Source: Bacteroidota bacterium (GTDB lineage: Bacteria > Bacteroidota > Bacteroidia > Bacteroidales > VadinHA17). From it: 5,478 nt of DNA. Both the position numbers and the translations under genes were made by a program. Position 1 is the first letter of the stretch; each line of letters opens with the position of its first letter. Shown here piece after piece: positions 1 through 5,478 of the stretch. Location: the NCBI GenBank assembly GCA_022711195.1, contig JAKLFN010000150.1:1-5478 (forward strand). The letters run 5' to 3'. The notes beneath the pieces are model-generated. The model had not been told where the DNA came from and made no database searches. It saw only the letters and a program-made list of their open reading frames with translations.

Positions 1-585
1 CAGACACCCTCAGGACTAAACCCGACACTGGCCGAAAAGGCTTCCAAAGAGGCAACTAAAGAAGCAAAGAAAATGCAGAAAGAAGGCTGGGGTGTGGCGC
101 CGGGATCAGTACCTCTTGACAGGATTGTTGAAAATGCCTGGATGAAACAGCTGATGATTGATGAGAATGGCAATCCCAGGTATATCTATGCCGATGGCAA
201 TGCGGTTGCCGAAACAAAGTCGGCTGCAGAGATGCAGGCCATTGAACTGGCAAAACTCCAGCTTGCCGGCATGATAGAAAGCAAAATGAACTCCCTCATC
301 TCGGCAAACGTCGGTAATGCACAGCTGTCAACACAGGAGGCTGCAACAGTTACTGAGGTGGCACTTTCAGCAAAAAACCAGATAGCCGTCGAACTGGGTT
401 ATGTCGATCCTACTTTCAAGCTTTTCAGAAATATTGGTAAGGATAAGACAGAAGTGCAGGTGAGACTCTTCTATGATACAAAACAGTCGATGGAAGTGGC
501 AAAGAAGGTCATCAGGAACGAACTAAAAACAAAATTGAAGCTTAACGAAGAAAAGCTCGAAAAACTGATGACCAGCAATCTGTGA
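1..585 (+). CDS. LPP20/FlgT-N-like envelope protein, 5'-truncated by window edge
   Basis: The frame is open from the first base to a TGA at 583-585, giving 194 visible residues, so the true start lies left of the window. The ATG at 73 is internal: the reading frame before it encodes plausible sequence rich in Lys, Glu and Ala. The visible part has a region with W, PGS and PL, then a W..... D.NGNPRYI stretch, then an Ala-rich amphipathic helix (AAEMQAIELAKLQLAG) followed by a beta-rich segment ending in VQVRLFYD, and a charged C-terminal helix. The layout of an Ala-rich helix followed by a VQVR-type strand recalls LPP20/FlgT-N-like secreted proteins of Bacteroidota. No enzyme motif is visible. 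It ends seven bases before the caspase gene, so the two are probably one operon. An export signal or lipobox would lie outside the window. The family call is by resemblance only; the precise function is unknown. Confidence 0.72.
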   Translation, partial: QTPSGLNPTLAEKASKEATKEAKKMQKEGWGVAPGSVPLDRIVENAWMKQLMIDENGNPRYIYADGNAVAETKSAAEMQAIELAKLQLAGMIESKMNSLISANVGNAQLSTQEAATVTEVALSAKNQIAVELGYVDPTFKLFRNIGKDKTEVQVRLFYDTKQSMEVAKKVIRNELKTKLKLNEEKLEKLMTSNL

Positions 586-592
586 TCACTTC

Positions 593-2266
593 ATGAAAAG
601 AACCCTGATCTTATTGATCTTCTTCATCTCCACTGCCACTCTCAGCGCACAGGAAAATATCATATCATTGCTCGAAGGAAAAGGCTATGGAAAGAATACA
701 TATGCCATTATAATCGCAAATGAAGATTACCAGTCGTACTCTCCGGTATATGTCGGGAATGAAGAACTTGCGATACTGGAGGCTGAACGATTCCAGCAGA
801 CGCTGATAAAAAAGCTCGGTGTTTTGCCCGAAAATATTCAATTCTATCCCGACGCTCTTAACACACACATCAAGCTGGCAATAACCAAGCTTCAGAGAGA
901 CCTGCCCGGTAATGCAAAGATCATTTTCTACTATCGCGGAAAACTCTTTACTGATGAGCGTAAAAGTGATACCTGGATTATTCCGGTTGACGTATCTGAT
1001 GAGGAGACCTTTTATATGTTCTCCCTAAAGGACCTTTGTACACGCCTGAATGCAATAAATAAGGCCGGTGTTACAATCCTGCTCGATGCACAGCCGAATT
1101 ACAGTGCAGGTTCTGCGACAATCATGAAGGATGGTTTCAGGGAAGAGGAGATCCCGCTTGCAGGATCAGCGAATATCGGTCTCTACACTCTGAACCTCGC
1201 TCCCAGGCCTAAGCCCGAAGCGCCCTCAACAGCTAAAAAACCGGTACTGTCAATCACCCAGCCTTTGTCAAAATCCAACAACACTGATGAAGCAACTGCA
1301 ATTATCAGGGGTACAGTAAAATCTGACTGCGCCATAGAAGTCATTGCCGTCAGCGGGCAGGAATCACACTATTCTGAGAACGGAGAATTCATGGCCAGGG
1401 TGGCCCTCGACGAAGGAGAAAACATAATAGCCGTGGAAGCTAAGAACTGTGCCGGATGGACTCGCGACTATGTGATCTTCAACCTCATAAGTCCCGAACC
1501 CGATCCTGAAGAGACTGCTGATTCTGCTTTGTTCGCAGAGACCAGCACGCTCAGGGAACAAGGCAAGAATTACGCTGTTGTGATCGGTGTCAGCAAATAC
1601 TCCGATCCTGTTATGCCTGACCTTTTCTACCCGGTATTCGATGCCAGGAAAGTCGTCGATGTACTTACTGGTTTCTACACTTTTGAGAATAAGAATGTTT
1701 TGCTGCTTGAAAATCCGTCAAAAGGCAGAATAATAAATACACTCGACTCACTAGATAATGTAATTACACCGAAAGATAATCTGCTGGTGTTCTATGCCGG
1801 TCACGGAACCTGGAATGAAAAAACCTCAATGGGGTACTGGCTGCCCTCCGATGCTGCTGCCAGGATACTTGATAACTGGTTGATGAACAGTATTATTACT
1901 GCCTATGTAAGCCGCAGCAAAGCACGCCACACCCTGGTTATCGCTGATGCATGTTTCGGAGGAAGCATCTTCAGGACCAGGGCATTCCAGCCTGAGGAGG
2001 AAAAGACGCTGGCAGAAAAATACCTGAAAACAAGCAAGAAGGCGATGACCAGCGGTGATCTGACAGAAGTGCCCGATGAAAGTGTTTTCGTAAAATCATT
2101 TATCGGCCAGCTTTCATCGAACACTGAAAAATACCTTCCTGCCGAAAAATTATTCTTCAGCATAAAACCAGGGATTGTCAGGGAAGCTGACCTGATTCCG
2201 CAGTTTGGAACCATAAAAAATGCCGGCGACCAGGGAGGTGATTTTATCTTCTTCAGAAAAAAATAA
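593..2266 (+). CDS. Exported tandem pseudocaspase / Ig-like / caspase-fold (C14) cysteine protease
   Basis: The protein has 557 aa. Residues 1-20 form a signal peptide (MKR, a hydrophobic core, then TLSAQ), pointing to the periplasm or surface. Residues about 35-200 have a caspase-fold layout (YAIIIANEDYQ, then IIFYYRGK, IIPVD and ILLDAQ), but the catalytic His position is Lys117 and the Cys position is Gln167, so this copy should be inactive. Residues about 217-298 form an Ig-like beta domain of the glucodextranase-B-like type, ending in an EGENIIAVEAKN pattern, with Cys246 and Cys286 possibly paired. Residues about 324-557 form a second caspase domain with an intact dyad, His404 in FYAGHG and Cys454 in DACFGG, and a C-terminal GDQGGDFIFF strand typical of bacterial caspase homologues. 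Asp452 just before the Cys-proximal Ala resembles metacaspases, which cut after Arg or Lys (inference). The start ATG fits the signal peptide; no Shine-Dalgarno sequence is evident. The substrate is unknown. Confidence 0.92.
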   Translation: MKRTLILLIFFISTATLSAQENIISLLEGKGYGKNTYAIIIANEDYQSYSPVYVGNEELAILEAERFQQTLIKKLGVLPENIQFYPDALNTHIKLAITKLQRDLPGNAKIIFYYRGKLFTDERKSDTWIIPVDVSDEETFYMFSLKDLCTRLNAINKAGVTILLDAQPNYSAGSATIMKDGFREEEIPLAGSANIGLYTLNLAPRPKPEAPSTAKKPVLSITQPLSKSNNTDEATAIIRGTVKSDCAIEVIAVSGQESHYSENGEFMARVALDEGENIIAVEAKNCAGWTRDYVIFNLISPEPDPEETADSALFAETSTLREQGKNYAVVIGVSKYSDPVMPDLFYPVFDARKVVDVLTGFYTFENKNVLLLENPSKGRIINTLDSLDNVITPKDNLLVFYAGHGTWNEKTSMGYWLPSDAAARILDNWLMNSIITAYVSRSKARHTLVIADACFGGSIFRTRAFQPEEEKTLAEKYLKTSKKAMTSGDLTEVPDESVFVKSFIGQLSSNTEKYLPAEKLFFSIKPGIVREADLIPQFGTIKNAGDQGGDFIFFRKK

Positions 2267-2294
2267 CAGGAGATAATATTCAGGTAAGAAAACC

Positions 2295-2399
2295 TTAACC
2301 ACAAAGGGACACTAAGGATTTCACAAAGGTTCACAAAGTATCCGGCATTGATAATTCTTTGGGTTCCTTAGTGTGCACTTTGTACTACTTTGTGGTAAA
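2295..2399. repeat. Interrupted inverted repeat with CACAAAG motifs between convergent genes
   Basis: Three arm pairs are complementary and nested: 2299-2306 with 2388-2395 (CCACAAAG / CTTTGTGG, 8 bp), 2309-2318 with 2365-2374 (ACACTAAGGA / TCCTTAGTGT, 10 bp) and 2324-2328 with 2357-2361 (5 bp). The left arm contains three CACAAAG copies (about 2300-2306, 2322-2328, 2332-2338). The element fills most of the 140-bp spacer between two convergent genes, so it could act as a bidirectional terminator. It also looks like the kind of dispersed intergenic repeat found in environmental Bacteroidota genomes. Neither a strong GC stem nor a clean U-tract is present, so terminator function is only possible. 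The rest of the spacer shows nothing else. Confidence 0.6.
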
Positions 2400-2406
2400 A
2401 ATGATT

Positions 2407-3333
2407 TTATTTTGAAATAGTAATATCGATGTAATCCACCTCCACATTAACCTTCTCGTAGCTGCGGTATTTATTAAGCCAGCGTTGGAAATCTTCCGAC
2501 TTCAGTGATTTGGGAAGTTTGTAGCCGCCTTCAACAACCTGTACATCCGAAAGTGATGGTTTGTTTAAAGGCTGTTTTGAAAATATTATAAAGAGCCTGT
2601 TAATACTCCTCTCCGAGTTTGTATATAGAAGGTATGGGGTTACGTACTTCTTTCCCTGAAAATAATCGAATTCCGGATTGTCGGAGAACAGGATATATTT
2701 TTTATCTGCTGCCACAGGTACGCCACCTTCAAACTCTGCCGGCATTGACGGATATGGATAGAGGCACTGGGTATTTCCATCCTCATCGAGGAAAACAGAG
2801 ATATATCCGCTTGATGGTGATGAAAAGAACAAATAAAGAGGATCATCAACTTTAAAATCTGTCGTGCGGCATCTGTCTTCAGTACACCTGAGAGTATATG
2901 CGGTGAAATTCACAGGAGGGGTAGTCACCTCACGTGCCTCTATCTCTATGTCACACCGCATCTCGACATAAGTCTCATTCTTACCCTCTACAGAACGGGT
3001 GCCGGTAAGGTCGGTAAAGACTGCACTGATCTCTCTGATAACCTCGCCTTTTACAGATGTATTGGCGATTGTGTTGAAAACAGATTTTGTCTCAGTTTGT
3101 TTGCCTGTCTGAGTGTTTGAAAGATATGTTGTATTTCCCTGGATGACCACTCTTCCGAAAGCCTTTTCGAGTGCATCGATCGTTGCAAGCTCCTTTGCAT
3201 GGGTTCGTACCTCCTGCCTGGTCATATTATCAGGAAATTCTACCTGGGCAGTACCATTAACCTTTACGCTCTTCTGCGAAAATAATGTTGCAGGAGAAAC
3301 CACGATAAGAATAAGACTGATTAACTTTCTCAT
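2407..3333 (-). CDS. Exported DUF4384-domain protein with FlgT-N/LPP20-like N-terminus
   Basis: The protein has 308 aa. Residues 1-20 form a signal peptide (MRKLISLILIVV, then PATLFSQ). Residues about 22-135 contain the pattern of a helix rich in Ala, Glu and Leu (HAKELATIDALEKAFG), then VVIQGNTTYLSN, then a beta strand ending in YVEMRCDIEIEA. This resembles FlgT-N/LPP20-type envelope domains. Residues about 158-255 fit DUF4384: DPLYLFFSSPSSGYISVFLDE, then LYPYP and later YLLYTNSERS and LFIIF. Four cysteines (127, 150, 155, 190) remain in the mature chain. No catalytic motif is visible. DUF4384 domains are known from proteins encoded beside or fused to caspase-fold proteases, which fits the convergent caspase gene next door and suggests an adaptor or sensor role (inference). 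A clear Shine-Dalgarno sequence is absent. Confidence 0.8.
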   Translation of the reverse strand: MRKLISLILIVVSPATLFSQKSVKVNGTAQVEFPDNMTRQEVRTHAKELATIDALEKAFGRVVIQGNTTYLSNTQTGKQTETKSVFNTIANTSVKGEVIREISAVFTDLTGTRSVEGKNETYVEMRCDIEIEAREVTTPPVNFTAYTLRCTEDRCRTTDFKVDDPLYLFFSSPSSGYISVFLDEDGNTQCLYPYPSMPAEFEGGVPVAADKKYILFSDNPEFDYFQGKKYVTPYLLYTNSERSINRLFIIFSKQPLNKPSLSDVQVVEGGYKLPKSLKSEDFQRWLNKYRSYEKVNVEVDYIDITISK

Positions 3334-3358
3334 AATCGGGGCGATTACGTAACCGGTA

Positions 3359-3366
3359 TAAAGGTA
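3359..3366 (-). promoter_or_regulatory. Possible Bacteroidota-type -7 element upstream of the DUF4384 gene
   Basis: Read on the minus strand this is TACCTTTA, one base off the Bacteroidetes -7 consensus TAnnTTTG, about 25 bases before the start codon at 3333. No TTTG -33 element is seen at the expected distance; that position falls inside the heptamer array at 3383-3417. This is a weak single-element match. Confidence 0.25.
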
Positions 3367-3382
3367 TGAAATAAATTTGAAT

Positions 3383-3431
3383 GGCGTCAGGCGTCAGGCG
3401 TCAGGCGTCAGGCGTCAGGCGTAATGCGTCA
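3383..3431. repeat. Heptanucleotide tandem array GGCGTCA, five perfect copies plus degenerate tail
   Basis: There are perfect GGCGTCA units at 3383-3389, 3390-3396, 3397-3403, 3404-3410 and 3411-3417. They are followed by a partial unit GGCGT at 3418-3422 and a degenerate TGCGTCA at 3425-3431. The array forms the last codons and stop codon of the deaminase gene on the minus strand and extends about 18 bp past the stop into the spacer before the DUF4384 gene. Short perfect units of this kind are prone to slippage, so copy number may vary between strains (inference). Confidence 0.9.
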
Positions 3432-4174
3432 GTATTAGTGCCGGGAGATGGCAGGAATACTGAAGACTCCTTATCGAGGAAGAGCCAGGCATTTTCATGG
3501 TTCCGGAGTATTGAAGCTGGAATAACGGGAGAGACAGGTTCTTGAAGGGTTTTCCTTACAGCTTCAGCCTTTCTACTGTCGGGGACGCTGCAGATGATCG
3601 CTTCTGATCTCATGATCTGGCTGATCGACATGCTGATCGCCTGGTCAGGAACAGAGTCTGGTGTCGGGAACCATCCCTCTCCCATCTGCTGACGCTTACA
3701 GTTGTCATCGAGCTTAACTACAATATAGGGATCGACGGTTTCAAAATCGGCAGGAGGATCATTGAAGGCAAGATGCCCGTTTTCACCGATGCCGACAAAT
3801 GCAACATCAACAGGATGGTTTTTTATGATCTCTCCGACGCGCCTGCATTCTGCCGATGGATCGCCTTCGCCATTTATATAATGGAACTGCCGGAGTGGAA
3901 CCCGGCTGACGAACCTTTCCCTGAGATATTTCCTGAAAGAAGCAGGGTGTGTTTCCGGTATACCTATATATTCATCGAGATGAAAAGCTGTGACTTTTGT
4001 CCAGTCGACCTTTTCCTTTACGAGGGCATCAAGCATTTCGAATTGCGATGCCCCAGTAGCCACAATAATGTTCGCCTCTCCCCTTTTAATTATTGCTTCA
4101 CGGATAAACTCAGCCCCCCTGGCCGCAGCACATTGACCCAGCTCATTTTTATTTCCACAAATTCCTGTCTTCAT
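3401..4174 (-). CDS. Glucosamine-6-phosphate deaminase (NagB) family protein, variant active site
   Basis: The protein has 257 aa, close to the usual length of the NagB/6-phosphogluconolactonase-like family, and is predicted to be cytosolic. The phosphate-binding loop is ATGASQ at 39-44. FHLDEY at 64-69 carries the presumed catalytic Asp67 (E. coli Asp72). [13 protein letters not shown] at 128-140 carries His134 (E. coli His143). SRKAEAV near 200-206 matches the phosphate-contacting Lys region, and PASILRNH near 219-226 is family-typical. Compared with E. coli NagB, Asp141 is replaced by Asn132 and Glu148 by Asp139. The family role is deaminating isomerisation of glucosamine-6-phosphate to fructose-6-phosphate and ammonia; the substitutions make exact activity uncertain. 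The start is supported by AAAGGA nine bases upstream. The C-terminal tail from about residue 250 is encoded by the heptamer array and is probably not functional sequence. A transporter gene lies 67 bp upstream on the same strand. Confidence 0.85.
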   Translation of the reverse strand: MKTGICGNKNELGQCAAARGAEFIREAIIKRGEANIIVATGASQFEMLDALVKEKVDWTKVTAFHLDEYIGIPETHPASFRKYLRERFVSRVPLRQFHYINGEGDPSAECRRVGEIIKNHPVDVAFVGIGENGHLAFNDPPADFETVDPYIVVKLDDNCKRQQMGEGWFPTPDSVPDQAISMSISQIMRSEAIICSVPDSRKAEAVRKTLQEPVSPVIPASILRNHENAWLFLDKESSVFLPSPGTNTDALRLTPDA

Positions 4175-4183
4175 ATTTTCTGT

Positions 4184-4189
4184 TCCTTT
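4184..4189 (-). promoter_or_regulatory. Shine-Dalgarno-like site of the deaminase gene
   Basis: On the minus strand this reads AAAGGA and ends nine bases before the ATG at 4174-4172. It supports that start codon. It is the only convincing Shine-Dalgarno sequence in the window; the other internal starts lack one. Confidence 0.55.
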
Positions 4190-4196
4190 AACCTAA

Positions 4197-4243
4197 CGCA
4201 CCTTCGCACCTGCGCACCTCGTACCTTCGTACCTTCGCACCTT
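4197..4243. repeat. Degenerate octanucleotide tandem array (CGCACCTT-type, six units)
   Basis: The units are CGCACCTT (4197-4204), CGCACCTG (4205-4212), a 7-bp CGCACCT (4213-4219), CGTACCTT (4220-4227), CGTACCTT (4228-4235) and CGCACCTT (4236-4243). The last unit overlaps the transporter stop codon (TAA on the minus strand, 4244-4242). The array fills most of the 67-bp spacer between the transporter and deaminase genes and leaves the Shine-Dalgarno site of the latter intact. Its function is unknown; it may be filler or a transcript-processing or attenuation site (inference). Confidence 0.8.
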
Positions 4244-5478
4244 ACTTCATAAAATCTACTATTGCAAAATAACTTGTAACAAGGCTGAAGATAATAACCA
4301 TTATGATTCCCGTATTCATTTTCCATCCTGCACAATGTTCTTTCATGAGCTCTTTTCTGTTGACAAGAAGAAGTATTGGGATCGCAACTGCAGGTAGGAT
4401 AAGTGCCTGGAAGGCTTGTGAACCTACCATCAGCAGCGGAGGAGTAGTTTTTATAATCTGCATCCCGAAACCGAATAAGATGCCGATTCCACCCAGGATA
4501 CGAAATAACGGTGATTTAATATTTCTCTCTCTGCCCATATAATCGCTTATCAGCCAGGGAGCGATAAGGATTATCGGAAACACTGTGGAGATTCCGGCTC
4601 CTGCAATTCCCAGGATCAGTATGAAGGCTGCAATCTTTCCGCCCAGGGGTTCGAATAGGCTTATCATTTCCACTGTGTTATGGAGCTTAAGTCCCATCAG
4701 ATGAAGGGTCCCGGCTGAAACAGCCATAATGACGAAGCTGAGAATAAACATCATCGAAGCAGACACTGCAGAATCTCTTTTTTCTGTTTTCAGATCGGAG
4801 ATCTTCCATCCTTTTTCTGCCACCACTGTACTGCGGACTATAAATACTGCTGCTGAGCATGTTGTTCCTGCCATTGCAGCGATAAGCTGCAAAGCACCTT
4901 CCTGGTTTGGAATCCCTGGCACCAGGCCTTTTATGATGGCTGACAAAGAAGGCTTCACCATGAAGAAAACCACAAAAAAACATAATCCCATAAGTATCAC
5001 CAGGAAGACCAGAAATTTTTCAAAAGTCTGGTATTTGCCAAACCATAACAACGCATAAAGGCTGACCACAAGAAAGGCTGTTATCCAGAAAGTGCTGATG
5101 CCGCTCCCTCCGAAGAGGATCCTGCTCCCTTCCTGGAGGAGATCAGACACAATGCCAAAAATTCCCATCAGGGCAAGAATTTCGCCTGTTATAAGTGCAA
5201 TAAGTATATAAATGGCTAAAGGCCTTCCTATGCGAAAGTTGTTCCTGATGTTGAACAATGCTGTATGCCCTGTTACAATGGTTGTCTTACCATAAGCTAC
5301 CATTAATATATATGTAAAGATACACGACAGAACCAGGGCCCATGCCAATTCCATTCCGTGTTCTGCGCCTGCCATTGCCATAGTAGTCACACTGCCGGTG
5401 CCTATGTTATATCCGATCAGGAAGAGGCCAGGACCGACTGCCGCAAGACCTGTCAATATTTTTGTTGTGATGCCGGAT
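4242..5478 (-). CDS. Divergent Nramp-family membrane transporter, N-terminus outside window
   Basis: The frame stays open through the right edge, so the start lies outside. A TTG at 5456-5454 is the first alternative start, but upstream codons (SGITTKI) are also coding-like. Numbering from that TTG, 404 residues are visible, with about 11 hydrophobic segments and the Nramp layout: GPGLFLIGYN in segment 1, AMAGTTCSAAVF in segment 6, and a conserved Gln350 in AFQALILPAVAIP in segment 10. Typical Nramps (MntH) have DPGN in helix 1 and MPH in helix 6, which bind Mn or Fe. Here the helix 1 motif is GTGS at 19-22 (Asp to Gly, Asn to Ser), and helix 6 has Cys200 for Met and Ala202 for His. A classical Mn/Fe proton symporter is therefore unlikely, and the substrate is unknown. 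The gene lies upstream of and in the same direction as the deaminase gene, so the substrate could relate to amino sugars (speculation). Confidence 0.88.
   Translation of the reverse strand, partial: SGITTKILTGLAAVGPGLFLIGYNIGTGSVTTMAMAGAEHGMELAWALVLSCIFTYILMVAYGKTTIVTGHTALFNIRNNFRIGRPLAIYILIALITGEILALMGIFGIVSDLLQEGSRILFGGSGISTFWITAFLVVSLYALLWFGKYQTFEKFLVFLVILMGLCFFVVFFMVKPSLSAIIKGLVPGIPNQEGALQLIAAMAGTTCSAAVFIVRSTVVAEKGWKISDLKTEKRDSAVSASMMFILSFVIMAVSAGTLHLMGLKLHNTVEMISLFEPLGGKIAAFILILGIAGAGISTVFPIILIAPWLISDYMGRERNIKSPLFRILGGIGILFGFGMQIIKTTPPLLMVGSQAFQALILPAVAIPILLLVNRKELMKEHCAGWKMNTGIIMVIIFSLVTSYFAIVDFMK

Noticed and set aside
73..585. ATG at 73 as the start of the first gene
   Set aside because: The frame is open back to base 1 with coding-like residues, so the gene most likely starts outside the window.
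586..592. Promoter between the first gene and the caspase gene
   Set aside because: Only seven bases separate the genes, which favours co-transcription.
1903..2334. Minus-strand reading frame of 143 codons opposite the caspase 3' end
   Set aside because: It overlaps the conserved catalytic domain on the other strand and has no family signature.
2295..2399. Insertion sequence remnant or transposon ends
   Set aside because: No transposase fragment and no clear target-site duplication were seen; the arms are short and interrupted.
3383..3431. CRISPR array
   Set aside because: The units are 7 bp and directly adjacent, with no spacers; this is a simple tandem repeat.
3773..4252. Plus-strand reading frame of 159 codons opposite the deaminase gene
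   Set aside because: It lies antisense to a clear NagB-family gene, has no recognisable domain and runs into the repeat array; a shadow frame.
4729..5058. Plus-strand reading frame of 109 codons opposite the transporter
   Set aside because: It is antisense to membrane segments of a clear transporter gene and has no independent support.
5454..5456. TTG as the true start of the transporter
   Set aside because: The frame continues to the window edge without a stop, and the codons before TTG look coding; a start outside the window is more likely.

Overview
The window looks like a chromosomal segment of a Bacteroidota bacterium, probably Bacteroidales-like and of moderate GC. This rests on signal peptides ending in the SAQ/FSQ style, a mostly weak Shine-Dalgarno context, a secreted caspase-fold protein next to LPP20/FlgT-like and DUF4384-type envelope proteins, and short repetitive filler between genes. 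The assignment is an inference from protein style, not from a marker gene.

Layout: the left part (1-2266, plus strand) holds the 3' part of a gene for an extracytoplasmic LPP20/FlgT-N-like protein. Seven bases later comes a 557-aa exported protein with a degenerate N-terminal caspase fold, an Ig-like domain and an intact C-terminal caspase domain. A convergent spacer (2267-2406) carries a roughly 100-bp interrupted inverted repeat. On the minus strand, 3333-2407 encodes an exported protein with a FlgT-N/LPP20-like N-terminal region and a C-terminal DUF4384-like domain. Further right, also on the minus strand, are a glucosamine-6-phosphate deaminase family gene (4174-3401) and a divergent Nramp-family membrane transporter that runs off the right edge (5478-4242).

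How the genes may work together: the three left genes look like one envelope module (adaptor-like secreted domains, a caspase/pseudocaspase protease and a DUF4384 partner). If the signal peptide is used, the protease acts in the periplasm or at the surface and not in the cytosol. The two right genes read in the same direction, 67 bp apart, and may be co-transcribed. The deaminase departs from the classical NagB active site and the transporter lacks the canonical Nramp metal ligands, so the standard labels (GlcN6P deaminase, Mn/Fe transporter) should not be taken at face value.

A recurring feature is that every complete 3' end in the window touches a different short-repeat element: CACAAAG-type repeats after the caspase and DUF4384 genes, a 7-bp tandem array containing the deaminase stop codon, and an 8-bp degenerate array overlapping the transporter stop codon. 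No RNA genes, CRISPR array, insertion sequence or replication origin was seen.
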